Shown: positions 12,122 through 25,759, counted from the first letter of the stretch. The stretch is 64,000 nt of DNA from Nipponacmea schrenckii (GCA_030562195.1 JAUJPP010000011.1:6820001-6884000); one strand, 5' to 3'. The notes: generated from the sequence alone by a model not told the origin. Numbers and translations: made by a program.

Positions 12122-12360
12122 ATCTATTATGTTATCGTAGATGCTTTGATTTCAGATGAATGAAAGATTCTCAAATTGTAGAATAAAATTTTTCGGCGTT
12201 ATTGGATCGCAAATACTTCTCAGATAAAAGCAGCGAAACAAAATTGATTGAACTAAAGTTTTATACTAAAGATGTTGATACAGAAGAAGTTATAGAAGAA
12301 TACAAACATATACACCCTTCCAAAAAAGAAAGTGTGTATGATGAAATATAAGAATAATAA
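12122..12360 (+). pseudogene. hAT-like transposase remnant, 3' part
   Basis: On the right of the foldback element, overlapping frames read VDALISDE and then MNERFSN, followed by an open stretch of about 52 codons beginning SALLDRKYFSD and ending ESVYDEI with TAA near 12350. An aspartate/glutamate-rich segment after an ERF motif is compatible with the distal part of a DUF4371/hAT transposase. I infer it belongs with 10215-10690, but this half is less diagnostic. Confidence 0.4.
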
Positions 12361-12505
12361 GATATCTACAAGCTTTTTATTTCATTGAAATTCATTAAGT
12401 CACAGAACAATCGATGTGTGATCAACACGTGAAGTTTCATTACAGTATGAAGAATACGCTTTGTGCCATTGCTGTGTCAAAGAGACTGGGAGTCAAACAC
12501 AAATG

Positions 12506-12960
12506 TCACAACTCAGTATCGGGTATGCCCCCGTCTGCGTCGACTACTGCTGTGCATCTACGTCTCGTGGAAGAGAGCAGATTAGCATGGAATTGCTGTG
12601 GGATGTTGTTCCATATTCTGGTGAGATGTCTCTGGAGTTCCACAAGAGTTGCTGTTGCATGGGGAAGGCGGCGTAGTTGACGTTTCATTTCGTCCCATAC
12701 GTGCTCGATAGGTGACCATCTGATGATGAGAGTGGAAAACGACATTCATAAAACCTGTCGCCACCAGTGTAAGGGATGACGGAGATGTTGTCTGCAAACG
12801 AGGTCGACGATAACGTAACGTCAAAATTGGAGGTATTGCAGGTCGACGAGGACGTAGGCCATGTTCTCGCAGCCGGTTGATTACCGTTTGAGGATGTATC
12901 CGTCTCATGTTAGGGATGTTCCTGGCTGTCGTCGTTGCCGTTTGTTAATGGTTCCTATCT
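12506..12960 (-). pseudogene. Internally deleted Tc1-like transposase
   Basis: The minus strand (about 12908 to 12800) reads HPQTVINRLREHGLRPRRP, the helix-turn-helix region of Tc1-like transposases. A second frame (12745-12506) reads SPIEHVWDEMKRQLRRLP, the block that holds the last acidic residue of the DD34E triad. The region between them, where the first two aspartates should be, is missing, and the two parts are in different frames. This is a deleted, inactive Tc1/mariner copy. Confidence 0.8.
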
Positions 12961-13331
12961 ACCTATCTTGTGCAGGGGTGGTAACTCCGGGTTCCGAAAC
13001 GGCTCATGAACGTCATCATGTTGTGCCTGTCTACAGGGTTACGGTGGCAAATGAAATGTTAAGCACTCTCTCTGTGTTCTTACCATATCCAGGGCATGGA
13101 GACGATGCTAACCTTGGGTCCTCTAAACAGGAGAGCAAGTTTGATTGTGAACGATAGGTAGACCTTACGCTAGTGTTTAAGTAACCTTGGATTCACACTT
13201 ATGCATGAATTTCATACGCTGCACATGCAAAACATGTCATTTCAAACACACGCAGAAGATATTTTAAGATATATATATATATATTAGAAATTGGTTTTAT
13301 TTTCATTGGTATTATGTTCTGTATATTTCAG

Positions 13332-13455
13332 ATCGATACTTTATTTTGAAATTGTCGGAAAGCCAAAAATGAAACGTTAACAATACTACACTCTACACCA
13401 GTAGCAGCTCATGTTCTGGTAGCTCGTGATTCCTCTTACTATCCATATCCTCAGA
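13332..13455 (+). pseudogene. Orphan copy of TNF exon 3
   Basis: After an acceptor-like TATATTTCAG, about 124 bp match exon 3 of TNF-A and TNF-B (120 bp each), including the codons for SPVAAHVLVA-like sequence, with CAGA|GTAAGT at the end. A one-base insertion near 13361 and a three-base loss near 13425 alter it, and the phase-1 reading meets a TGA. No exon 1, 2 or 4 counterpart was found nearby, so it is an isolated dead exon that moved or survived with its repeat array. Confidence 0.75.
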
Positions 13456-15256
13456 GTAAGTATCACATAGTTTCTTATTACTACCCATATCCTCAGAGTA
13501 AGTATTATATAGTTTCTTATTACTACCCATATCCTCAGAGTAAGTATTATATAGTTTCTTATTACCATCCATATCCTCAGAGTAAGTATCACATAGTTTC
13601 TTATTACTACCCATATCCTCAGAGTAAGTATTATATAGTTTCTTATTACTACCCATATCCTCAGAGTAAGTATCATATAGTTTCTTATTACTACCCATAC
13701 CCTCAGAGTTAGTATTATATAGTTTCTTATTACTACCCATACCCTCAGAGTAAGTATCACATAGTATCTTATTTACTACCCATATCCTCAGAGTAAGTAT
13801 CACATAGTTTCTTATTACTATCCATATCCTCAGAGTAAGTATTATATAGTTTCTTATTACTATCCATATCCTCAGAGTAAGTATTATATAGTTTCTTATT
13901 ACTACCCATATCCTCAGAGTAAGTATTATATAGTTTCTTATTACTACCCATATCCTCAGAGTAAGTATAATATAGTTTCTTATTACTACCCATATCCTCA
14001 GAGTAAGTATCACATAGTTTCTTATTACTACCCATATCCTCAGAGTAAGTATTATACAGTTTCTTATTACTACCCATATCCTCAGAGTAAGTATTATATA
14101 GTTTCTTATTACTACCCATATCCTCAGAGTAAGTATTATATAGTTTCTTATTACTACCCATATCCTCAGAGTAAGTATTATATAGTTTCTTATTACTACC
14201 TATATCCTCAGAGTAAGTATCATACAGCTTCTTATTACTACCCATATCCTCAGAGTAAGTATCACATAGTTTCTTATTACTACCCATATCCTCATTGTGA
14301 GTATTATATAGTTTCTTATTACTACCCATATCCTCAGAGTAAGTATTATATAGTTTCTTATTACTACCTATATCCTCAGAGTAAGTATCATACAGCTTCT
14401 TATTACTACCCATATCCTCAGAGTAAGTATTATACAGTTTCTTATTACTACCCATATCCTCAGAGTAAGTATCATATAGTTTCTTATTACTACCTATATC
14501 CCCAGAGTAAGTATTTTATAGTTTCTTATCACTACCCATATCCTCAGAGTAAGCATCATATAGTTTCTTATTACTACTCATATCCTCAGAGTAAGTATCA
14601 TATAGTTTCTTATTACTACCCATATCCTCAGAGTAAGTATTATATAGTTTCTTATTAATACCCATATCCTCAGAGTAAGTATTATATAGTTTCTTATTAC
14701 TACCCATATCCTCAGAGTAAGTATTATACAGTTTCTTATTACTACCCATATCCTCAGAGTAAGTATTATATAGTTTCTTATTACTACCCATATCCTCAGA
14801 GTAAGTATCATATAGTTTCTTATTACTACCCATATCCTCAGAGTAAGTATTATATAGTTTCTTATTACTACCCATATCCTCAGAGTAAGTATTATATAGT
14901 TTCTTATTACTACCCATATCCTCAGAGTAAGTATTATATAGTTTCTTATTACTACCCATATCCTCAGAGTAAGTATTATATAGTTTCTTATTACTACCCA
15001 TATCCACAGAGTAAGTATTATATAGTTTCTTATTACTACCCATATCCTCAGAGTAAGTATCATATAGTTTCTTATTACTACCCATATCCAAAGAGTAAGT
15101 ATTATATAGTTTCTTATTACTACCTATATCCTCAGAGTAAGTATTATATAGTTTCTTATTACTACCCATATCCAAAGAGTAAGTATTATATAGTTTCTTA
15201 TTACTACCCATATCCAAAGAGTAAGTATTATATAGTTTCTTATTACTACCCATTTC
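13430..15256 (+). repeat. 42-bp splice-junction minisatellite, about 43 units
   Basis: Same unit as in both TNF genes and very homogeneous over 1.8 kb. Almost every unit keeps CCTCAGAGTAAGTAT. Units near 15080-15220 read CCAAAGAGTAAG, losing CAG but keeping the donor. The sequence just after the array (TGTATGTCTAAGACTTTGGA) matches that just after the TNF-A array, so the flank was copied too. Both strands are open over long stretches because the period is a multiple of three; I do not call these genes. Confidence 0.9.
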
Positions 15257-18200
15257 TACATGTATGTCTAAGACTTTGGAATATCGTGATTGTCCCTTTT
15301 CTCCTTGTGCCGCCACTGTGTGCCGAGGACATGAAAGTGAGTCTACTAGCTTACCTAACTAATTCACAGAATTCTCCTATAATTCTATAATTCCATATAA
15401 CTAAGCGATAATCAATTAAACTAAGTAATTTGAAACGCGCTTACAAAGGTATTATACTTGAGTCATAGCAACAAGTCTGGTACAACAGGGTCTAAGTATT
15501 TCTATAAATTGTATGTCCATTCTAAGAGATATAAGTTTAATGACCAGACACATTTTCTGTGTCCTCCGAGTCTTAAAATTGAGAATTTTTCCTATTTCTC
15601 ATTTCAAAAAGTTTAAAGGAGCAAATGACCAAGTCCTTCACATATAATCATTACGAGATAACAAATAGGATTTCTAACATTGATTGTAAATGTATCAAGA
15701 CACTTTTGGTTGCACCACCTCGGCAGAAGGAACCGCCCAATCTCAATAGAATTATTGTGTTACTGATTTATAATCTGGTCATTTCTTTCATCAATTACAG
15801 GAATTAAAGGATAATATAACTTGGAACGGTGCTAAAACCAGTGACCCTGTTAGAAGTACACCTGAACTTTTCATTCACATGAAAATTAGAACTGCACATG
15901 TTGCTTACGAAGAAGAATGCAAGAATTATTAACAAATAGTTAACCATTAGCTTGAGTTTACAAATCATTTGTATAGTATATTTTTAGGACAATTAATTGG
16001 TTACGCAATCAGATTATTGACACATTGCCAGTGTTTGTTGCAACATATATTGAACAAAATATAAAAATCATTTCTAAATATATACGTATCTAACGTAAAC
16101 AATCCTCTAAACACTATACAATATTCTCAGTAATATAATTCTTAAAATTATTACAGAATCTCGAAAAGTTCATTCGGTAAGTATTATTGATATTATTGAT
16201 TAATATTTAATCATATTAGAAAGGTCCAGTCTGTTTCCTGTTTCCAGACAAACGGAAGGTTCAATCCTGATATTGGTTGAGGCAGTGGTTCTCAACCGGG
16301 ATGAATTTCCTCCCTTAGGAAGGAATCAAGAAGTAGTGGGGAGGCAAAATGACCAGGGGAGGAAATAGGGAGGAACGCAGAAAATGGGGAGGAAAATCGG
16401 AATAAGTTGTTTAGCGAAGTTACATCAATAGTAATAATATTGAATTCAAGATTCCCATCCACCTGGAGGGGGGGGGGGCTTATGTTTAATGCTCACTTGC
16501 TTCGAACCGAAAATTGATAGAATCATGAAAACACATGCGGCTCAAGGTTCTCACGGAGTCACCTAACTGTAAGTATAACAGCCCCGTTCTATATCAATAT
16601 TACTTGTATAAAAAAATTCATTACTTTGTGTGTATGTTTATAGTGGTTATGATTTGGGGTTAGGAGGAATTCGGTTAATTTATTACGTTTAAAGGTCAAT
16701 GACCCAAAGTACATAAATACAATAATGGTAGAAGTCAGATATGACCTATGAGAATCACGAAGGGTCAAATCTGAAATGACCGTTAGTCCCAACTATCCTA
16801 TTGGATAAACACTCGTAATTTATGAACCATATTGTATAGAAAAACGTTTTTCCATGTATTTGTCATTCGTTATACCCCACTTTCTCAAATTTCTTAAGGG
16901 GTGGCCACACTGCTTAGTCCCCCACACCCTTTCACTATTAGCATCAGACCATTATGTGTCTGTAATGCTATAACGATGTGACAGCTAAATAAAATGCAAC
17001 ACACACCAGTCTATAAGATGACTTCTTTTGCTATAAAAATACAGTATACATTGATATAACATTATCCTTCTCTCACATCGGCAGAACACCAACGCCGACT
17101 ATTGGTTTTTGCCTTATATGATAGATAATTGAAATTATAGTGGATTGTAGAATAGCAGAGTTACCTCCCCTGAGATATCTATGAATGTTATATAATGGGG
17201 TGTCTAGGTACTATAGAGGACAATAAGAACAGACTGTATAATGGTTGACTAATAAACATAATATTAATCCATTCCATCATTTTATGACTATATATGTCTG
17301 GAATGAATTTGTCATTATATGCCTTTTTAAACTATATATTGAATATTGCAGACATATTTGTTTCAATCAATTTTCAGGTACTTAGGCAAACGTGATATGT
17401 GACTATACTAGTATTAATCATTATGCAGAGAATATAGTAATGATTTGTATTAGTTGGTACAATCTATATTAATATTGCAGCAGTATCGATTTTCACTACA
17501 AACGGATATGATATACTAGTATTCATTATGCAGAGAATATAGATAGATTTTTTAGTTGGTACAATCTGCATATTAAACACCAGTATCGATTTTCGCTAAC
17601 GAATATATACATCAGGCTACAATGAATAGCATGCTCAGTGGGTAGAAATGGTGAACTTGATTCATCAGTCCCAGCTAGTTGAGTACGTTGAGTCACAACG
17701 AACCTTGTAGCCGCATCCGATAAACTGCATTCCTAATATATTTATCCCCTCAAGATCCATGCGGTTTCAGTAACTAGGAGTTCTTGTTGATCAAACTGGG
17801 AATGTGTGTCTCCTTAAACTGGTTGTTCCAACGCAGCCAGACACACCGAGCTAACTATTATCCTACTACAACGTTCCTCTTCGTGGCACTGATACGGCAC
17901 TCTGTAACTTAAACTCATGCCTTTGCCCCTGACCGACCCCTATATGCTCAAAGGAAATTTAGTGAACCAGGCTAGATACTCAAGGACCGGATCGCTGTTC
18001 GTAGTCTACACATTGAGATGACCATGTCCGGGTAAGGAAGTTTAAGGCCAATTTCTTCTTACCGGAACTACCCGGCCGTAAATGGGTTTAAGGCATTTTA
18101 GAAGAAATTACAATGACTTAGTTTTGTGAGTTTCCAGATTTCAGGGATTCTGTTACTTTATGACACCAGGTAAGTTCACTGATGAATATATACTCATATT

Positions 18201-18890
18201 GACCATTCTTGAAAACTAAAATTTATTCTAAACGCAGTATCACACCATTTCATTAACATAATATCAATACGTTTCCTAGTATTCAGACAATCGATCGGAA
18301 TATAGATATTCGTGGAATATTACACAATAAACAAGCAACATACGGTCTAGATCTATAAGGTAATATTTATGTGAGTTATTGAACCTCGAACGTGTAGAGC
18401 AGTGTTAGGTTTGACTGTTAAAATACAAACATTAATTTAGAAAGGAATCGGTTTGTCAGAGACAGGATTCATTCCAAAGAGACAGGTATAGTATTAGTAA
18501 TCTATTTGTTTATACTTGAATAACATTTATCTGAATCAGTTCAAGAATGATATGAATTATGGGAACATAATATGAACACGATGATACTACATGCAGTGGT
18601 CTCCCATCCTAAAATTTGTTGCCTTGCCCCCGTTGGTTTCCACTTCTTTTTAATCCAGGTTTTCCCCCTAATTAAGTTATGATAATGAGACTAGCCAATT
18701 CATCAGTCCTGATATATGTAAATATATATGAAATGTCAATAAACAATTTACTTTCCCAATCGTATAGACCATACGAAACTAGCCTATCTAACGAAATCAG
18801 TATCGCAATCAACTGAGCTATACCACAGTCCAAGAAGATGACAATCCAACTCACTTCTGTCTGATCCGTTCCATAGCACCAGACGACCAA
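15257..18890. other. Gene-free region with small repeats
   Basis: No gene recognised. At 16283 CAGTGGTTCTCAACC matches the terminal inverted repeat typical of Charlie-type hAT elements, but the opposite end is not visible. A G-run of about 10 lies near 16470. A local duplication of about 100 bp (17392-17502 and 17507-17600) shares CATTATGCAGAGAATATAG. A copy of the 120-bp dispersed family lies at 18127-18245. Confidence 0.5.
18127..18245 (+). repeat. Dispersed ~120-bp repeat family
   Basis: Forward copy of the family described at 1940-2062, including GGGATTCTGTTACTTTATGA and the TTGAAAACTAAAATT end. Confidence 0.6.
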
Positions 18891-18891
18891 T

Positions 18892-20165
18892 ATTCAACTT
18901 ACATCCGATTGAACTATACTACTGCCCAGGCAGACGACAATCCAAATAGCTTCCGAGGGAACTATTCCACTATTTTAACAGACGACAATCCAAGTAGCTT
19001 CCGAGGGAACTATTCCACTATTTTAGCAGTCGACAATCCAAGTAGCTTCTGATTGAACTATTCCACTATCCTAGCAGACGATAATCCAACTAGCTTCGAA
19101 GTAAACTATACCACTATTTTAGCAGACGACAATCGAATTAGTTTCCGACTGAACAATTCCACTATCCAAAGAGACGATAATCCGATTGAACTATTTCAAT
19201 GTTCTAGCAGCGACAATCCAACAAGCTTCCGGTTGAACTATTCCACAGCTCTAGCAGACGACAATCCAACTAGCTTCCGATTGAACTATTCCACTATTTT
19301 AGCAGACGACACTCGAACAAGCTTCCGATTAACTATTCCACTGTTATGCAGACGAAATCCAACTAGCTTCCGATTGAAACCATCCAATGTCCAACTAGTT
19401 GATTTCTTTCCATATGGGCGACAATCCAACTAGCTTCCGATTGAACTATTCCAATATTAGCAGACGACAATCACTAGCTTCCGATTGAACTATTCCACTA
19501 TCCTTGCAGACGACAATCCAACTAGCTTCCGATTGAACTATTCCATTATCCTAGCAGACGATAATCCAACTACCTTCCGATTTCACTAGTTCACTATAGC
19601 AGACGACAATCCAACTGCTTCCCGATTGAACTATTTCACTATCCTTGCAGACGACAATCCAACTAGCTTCCGATTGAACTATTCCATTATCCTAGCAGAC
19701 GATAATCAAACTATCTTCCGATTCAACTATTCCACTATTATGAAGACGAGAATCCAACTAGCTTCCGATTGAACTATTCCACTATTATGCAGACGACAAT
19801 CCAACTAGCTTCCGATTGAACTATTCCAATATCCTAGCAGACGACAATCCAACTAGCTTCCGATTGAACTATTCCACTATCCTGGCAGACGACAATCCAA
19901 CAACCTTCCGATTGAACTATTCCACTATCCTGGCAGACGAAATCAACAACTTCCGATTTCAACTAGTCCCTATGAGACAAATCCAACTAGCATTCCCGAT
20001 TAAACTATTTCACTATCTTCCAGACGACAACCAACTACTTCCGATTGAACTTTTTCACTGACCCAGCAGACGACAATCCTAACAGGCGATAAACAAACTC
20101 ACTTCCGGTTGAACCGTCCAAGCTGACGACAATCCCACAAGCTACCGATTGAACCATCCCATTGT
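18892..20165. repeat. 48-bp minisatellite (CAGACGACAATCCAACTAGC)
   Basis: About 26 units; typical spacing is 48 bp, with many single-base indels. Units alternate between Gs and As at several positions. The multiple-of-three period opens a few reading frames of 80-126 codons, which break at each indel; they are not genes. Confidence 0.85.
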
Positions 20166-20169
20166 CCTA

Positions 20170-23100
20170 GTAGTGTGTGCGTTTTCTGTTTGTATTTGTG
20201 TTAGTATCCGATATCTGAGTACAACTGTAAAAGTGTGGTACTTGTACAGTAGCCCATTCGGGTACAGATACATTCGGCTTATATTCTAACCAGGTAGATC
20301 TGCTATTATACCATGACAGCAATCTAGGCAATCTAGTTTACATTTCTAGGGTTATCTTCCTATAAAATGAACACAACTGAATTTTATTTTTTTATTTTGC
20401 AAATTAATTTTCTATCTTTCTAGTCACGCGCCCGAGGGATAACTGTTAATGCAACACAGGGCATGACATGCATGATAAAATAAATAGAGCTGCAAAATGA
20501 AACCCGAATCTACAAAACATGTTGACGCAAGATAGGTAGCAGCTTATGAACAGCTCTATATTTTTACCCGATTTTGATCGCACACTTTTGGTTAAGTTTG
20601 TTTGTACCTATACTCGCATTACAATTTTATATGAAAATAGGCTAATTCGGTTATTTTACATTACAATGGGTTTTACTTTTATCAAAATTTGATGTTGATG
20701 ACCTTGACCTTGTCATTGTTATGTCATTGGTTTTGGATGTCCTTCCTTAATTTGCTCTTAATTGTTCGAAAAATACTTCCGGTTTTAGTGTTTGAAAAAA
20801 ATCATTTTTAAAACATTAAAAGCTCATATCTCTTTTATGAGACCTTTGTTGACCTTTTGATGTCATTGTGGTTGACAAAATCTATTTAACGATATCTTCC
20901 TTTTGGTTGTGTAATGTTTTCGGTTTTACAGCTGATTACAAATCGCCTTTCACTAATGGTTTATCGACTATACTAGGCTTATGGAGGTTTATGGAGGGTA
21001 ACAGATCGTTAGTTTAAAAAAAAATGCGTCTAGGGTTTGGTAGGGTTATGAATATGCATCTTTTTAAAATTAAATAATTAATAGGCTTTTTCCTAATATG
21101 CTTTTTCGGCCAAATTCCCATTTTAACTTCTTAATGAAACTTCTGACGTCTTAACTTGAAGTTAATTTAGTTGAAGTACTTTATTGAAGTACAATATGCA
21201 CTGCTTCAGAACCATGCCTCCCAATATTTTCGGAAATTTTATGATTATAAAATCGACGTGTTATTTTTAGTTTCACACATTATTTATAGCATTTCAAGGA
21301 AGTTTAAGAGTGAACTCGATAAGAATAGGCTATGACTAAATGGTAATTTACATTCTTAAGCTTAAACTTTTTCCTGAGTTTAGTTTAAACATATTTTATT
21401 GAGATACTCAAAAAGGATTGGATACAAGTTTCAAGGACTTAGGAAGAATCCTCTCCAGATAAAGTTATAAACAATATATGTACAAGATGAAGGAATGAAA
21501 CCCAAAAAAAACAACAAAAAAACTATGGAGTCGTACGAGATACAGAGAAAAAAAAAGAAATTATAATATATAAATATTTCCTGAGTACGGTACACATCCT
21601 ACATGAAATCATTTGGTTTTCCAATTTGTCATACGAATAATCATTTAACATGTGATTAATTATCTTACACAAGCATATTACAGTTAAATTAGTATTATAA
21701 TAATAGGAATATTCTCGGTAAATCCAGGATACTATAAATATACTACTAGAATAACTTATTTAAGGCTATAACAAGACATCGGATATTGGAATTAAGATCC
21801 ACTCAAAAAAAAAAAAAAAACAACAGAAGGAAAGAAGGTAGGAAACGTATTTTTTATGGTTATAGAGTTATTGAAAGGACAACTGAGGGTAATATATATT
21901 AAATATGTCAACAGAATAATATGAGTTTTAATTCATTAGAATATATAGAATACCAGAATATATACTATTGTCCTGTTGATTAACGTTTCACCTAAAAGAA
22001 ATCACACTTTCCTCGACCTTCTATTTTGGAAAAGTAATACAAGGACGAGAAAAAAGTGATCATAAACTACTTTAAGTGTTTCTGAGTAAAGGCTTTAACC
22101 CAAACGTTAATCAACAGGGCGATAGTATATATTCTTAATAGTTTTGCCCTGTTATGAGAATTCGTGATATAATCCGGTCTTTGATTATCGATGTAAACCA
22201 AATTGCTTTGAAACATTAAAAGACGAGTCTGATATTTATATGCATACAAGAGTGGTATTATCAATTAGTGCTTGTTTAATTAATAAAATATAAAAATAAT
22301 ATAAAAACAGAAGATTTCATTAAAACTTACGTCTTGGAATATATTTTAATCCATTATCAAATGGAAAATTATAAGATTGAAAAACTTAAAATGTCCCGGT
22401 AATCTCCAAAATAATGACACATAAAGAAAAGGAATTAACTAATCCTAAACGACAACTAGAATAGGCTATATCCAAATATTCACTTAGAATAATTCCAAAT
22501 TGGGTCTGTAATTATTTAAGTTGAGAAGATTTAGATACCTTGAAAATAACTTGTAAAAGGTGTTAAATGTTTCACTTCAACACACACATATATAGTCCAT
22601 TTATTATATCCTAAACTTATAATTTACTAGAAAAACAATCCACGTTTCACTAAATCACTGAACCGTTAGTATCACTTCCAGAAGAATTGATGTCCATTGA
22701 ATAATATAACCGACTTCTTGGCTAACATATAGTAATAATCATTATTGTTTAATTCCTTTCAACCCAATCATCAAATCTTATTATGATATTTAACATTCAT
22801 TACCTGTATTTATATTAAAATATTATGATTATTTTATCACCATAGTTTCACAATATAGATAAGACTGTATATCACTCATATTAAATAATACTACGTCTAA
22901 GAATAAACATAAAATTTATAAATTGTACACTTTGCCAATAAGATTATATATTCATCAGTAGATAAATAACATAACAGAATCCTTATTTAATCCAATAAAT
23001 ACAATAAAAATAAAAGACCCTTGGTAATTATCTATAAAATGGAAATAAACTATTGAAAAACGCTTAATAAATTGATTACTTTATGACGCTAGGTATGTTA

Positions 23101-23600
23101 ACTGTTGCATATATCTTCTCATACTAACCATATTTGAGAACTAAAATTTTCTAAAACGTAGCTTCACTTTAAACAACGAGCTAAGAGAGATAAAATGGGG
23201 TTGAGTTACCTTTTCAGGTTATTGTTCAAGTAAATGTGTTTGATTTATAGCAATAAAACACAATGCGATTGATATGATTGTAACGTGTATTAATATGATA
23301 ATGAGGTATAATACTATTGATGGTAAATAAATGTTAGTTGTTAGTCATCAACATTGGTGATAATTTAATTTCTTTTAAAGGATTCAATTTTATGCATTAA
23401 CTTTGTGAAGTGGATCTTTTTTTTTTACACAAACGTCAATAGAGGTAGTTTATAACTTCCTTTGATTGATTTTTTCCCACTATAATGTTCAGTTTCCTCG
23501 AACAATATTGTATACGTTTCTCACTATACCAAGTAAACCGGTACATATACATAACTAATCATTATACAATATCAATTCTGAATCTAAATATTCCAATACA
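20170..23600. other. Gene-free, strongly AT-rich region
   Basis: No coding exon recognised on either strand. TGACCTTGACCTT near 20698-20712 is a receptor half-site-like motif, seen again near 56230. There is an A-run near 21805-21820. A partial copy of the 120-bp dispersed family sits at 23078-23160. Confidence 0.5.
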
Positions 23601-23604
23601 AGTT

Positions 23605-24996
23605 CTATCTCATAGTAACCAATTCCTCCGACGATGTTGGATGAATGGCTACAGTTTCATCAAATTGTTTCTTAGTGGCCCCCATTTTCACTGCCACAGA
23701 AAACCCTTGTAACATTTCATCACATCCTTGTCCCACCATGTGCAACCCCACAACTTTTTCATCCGGTAGGGCACAAATTAACTTCATAAAACACTTTTCT
23801 TTATGTTCTGTCACAGCATAGTACATAGGGGTGAAATTAGAAGTGTAAATTTTCAGATTGCCCTTGCCGTATTTCTTCTCTGCCTCTTCTTCAGTGAGTC
23901 CTACAGTTCCAGTGGGGGGATGAGAAAACACCACGGTGGGAATATTACTATAGTCTAATTTTAAACCAACCTCGTTGTTAAATACTCGATGAGCTAGGCG
24001 TCTACCTGCTGCTATAGCAACAGGAGTTAGAAGAGCTTTTCCACATACATCGCCTAAAGCGTAGATCTTTTCTGCTGTTGTATTTTGGTATTCGTCTACT
24101 TTTATGTTTCCGCGGCTATCTAGTTCAACACCAACTGACTGTAAACCTATATCTGTATTAGGAACACGACCTATCGCCCATAACAAGCAATTTACATCTT
24201 TTATAGTGTTGTCATTTTCAGTTGTTATTGTAAGAGAACCATTTCCCTCTTTATCAACTTTCTTCACGTTAGTTTGCTTGTGAACTTTGACCCCACCCTT
24301 ACCAAGATTTTCCGTGACCAAATCACTTATACCACAATCAAAATTCCTCAGTACTTTGTCATGACGAATCAGCATATTCGTATCGGACCCTAAAGATGCA
24401 AAAATTCCTGATAATTCCACAGCAATGTATCCAGCACCTACCACCACCGTTTTCTTGGGTAATTCCTTCAATTCAAAAAATCCATCACTTGTGATTCCAT
24501 GTTGAGCTCCAGGAATATTTGGAACCACTGGTTTTCCCCCAGTAGCTATCAATATATGGTCTGCTGATAGAGTTCTCTCCCCTACTTTCACAGTCCTATC
24601 AGAGTTGAATGTAGCATGACCGAGCACTTTTTCAACTTTGGCTTTATCTAAATTAGAATCGTAAATTCCATTTAATTTCAGGATATAATCGTCTCTCGCC
24701 TTCTGAATATGACTCCAATTAAAATTCTTCTTTTCGACAGTGAATCCATAGTCTTTATAGTTTGGTAACATATCGGCATGCATTGCTGCGTTGAACATAA
24801 TTTTCTTTGGTACACATCCAACGTTCACACAAGTTCCTCCCCATCTCGCTTCTTCCACTACAGCGGCTTTAACGCCGAATTCAGCAGCCCTTCTAGCAGT
24901 GGCAAGTCCACCCGATCCTCCACCAATAACCAACAAGTCGAAATGTTTTAATAAGGGAGGTACAGCCGGCATTTTCGATATAAACTCCCAAATCAT
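23605..24996 (-). CDS. GSR: Glutathione reductase, intronless
   Basis: Uninterrupted ORF of 463 residues. It should catalyse NADPH-dependent reduction of glutathione disulfide as an FAD flavoenzyme dimer. FAD-binding GGGSGG is at residues 25-30, the redox-active CVNVGC (C56/C61) follows GGT, the NADPH-fold [11 protein letters not shown] is near residue 190, a second FAD motif is ALGDV, and the C-terminal HPTSSEE (H452, E457) supplies the catalytic base pair. It lacks the C-terminal selenocysteine extension of thioredoxin reductase. M9 (MPAVPP) at 24972 is an alternative start. No presequence is evident, so the product is probably cytosolic. The coding region has no intron; a 3' splice-like GTGGTTAG abuts the first ATG, so a 5' UTR intron is possible. 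On the coding strand, about 180 bp past the stop, lies a run of about 10 A, compatible with a retrocopy. Confidence 0.93.
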   Translation of the reverse strand: MIWEFISKMPAVPPLLKHFDLLVIGGGSGGLATARRAAEFGVKAAVVEEARWGGTCVNVGCVPKKIMFNAAMHADMLPNYKDYGFTVEKKNFNWSHIQKARDDYILKLNGIYDSNLDKAKVEKVLGHATFNSDRTVKVGERTLSADHILIATGGKPVVPNIPGAQHGITSDGFFELKELPKKTVVVGAGYIAVELSGIFASLGSDTNMLIRHDKVLRNFDCGISDLVTENLGKGGVKVHKQTNVKKVDKEGNGSLTITTENDNTIKDVNCLLWAIGRVPNTDIGLQSVGVELDSRGNIKVDEYQNTTAEKIYALGDVCGKALLTPVAIAAGRRLAHRVFNNEVGLKLDYSNIPTVVFSHPPTGTVGLTEEEAEKKYGKGNLKIYTSNFTPMYYAVTEHKEKCFMKLICALPDEKVVGLHMVGQGCDEMLQGFSVAVKMGATKKQFDETVAIHPTSSEELVTMR

Positions 24997-25678
24997 CTAA
25001 CCACAACAGACATCTACGTAGAAATGACAACTAGTAAACAAATCGAAGGTCGTATATAAAGGTGAAGGTCAGTTAGTGTGCAGCTGAAGTGATTAAAGGG
25101 AGAAAACTCATATTTCACATAGTATATCCCGATCATTTCTTATAACTACTGCTATTTCTTTTCACTGACAATAAATTGGGAAATATTTAAAACATTATCA
25201 CATTTGTTTTATATTCCCTCTACGTTCTATGACAAATGACAATATTTTAAGACTTTTGAAGGATTTAATATTTATTATAATTGGGTTGAACACGACAGGG
25301 AGTTTCTACTATGATAGTTAAAATCTGAAAATGCTCTGCGAGGGAAATGTATTTTACATGATTGCAAATCTCTTACATTAAATCGTGTACTCTAGTATAC
25401 GTGGACGAAACAATTTAAACAGTGGAAACCCGTTTATTAAAACACTGATAATACACTGCCACTCGGTTATGTTTGGATTCGTTGAATAACCTCTGGGTTA
25501 GCACCCTCAAGGATAATAATCGGTCCTCTTTTTTCCATCTCGGTTTTACAAACAAAACCCCAGGGAAAGTGTTTTATCTGACTAATAAACTGACAAAGAT
25601 TTGTTCGCTGTGTCTATATATAAAGCTAATTAATATTACAACAAAACGATTGACAACACCATCGCTCGAATAAAGCTT

Positions 25679-25727
25679 ATATATATATATATATCAATTT
25701 TCCCCAAGAATGTTTTTGGTTGGTTGG

Positions 25728-25759
<32 letters not shown>
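25679..25759. repeat. (TA)n and (TAGA)n microsatellites
   Basis: A pure TA run of about 16 bp is followed 33 bp later by about eight TAGA units. Confidence 0.9.

Noticed and set aside
12414..13157. Plus-strand frames of up to 98 codons
   Set aside because: Antisense shadows of the Tc1-like transposase remnant.
13386..15316. Long minus-strand frames of 161-266 codons with 14-residue periods
   Set aside because: Shadow translation of the 42-bp array on the strand opposite to the exon 3 remnant.
23605..24996. Assignment as thioredoxin reductase or thioredoxin-glutathione reductase
   Set aside because: No C-terminal Gly-Cys-Sec-Gly extension and no N-terminal glutaredoxin domain; the end [12 protein letters not shown] is that of glutathione reductase.
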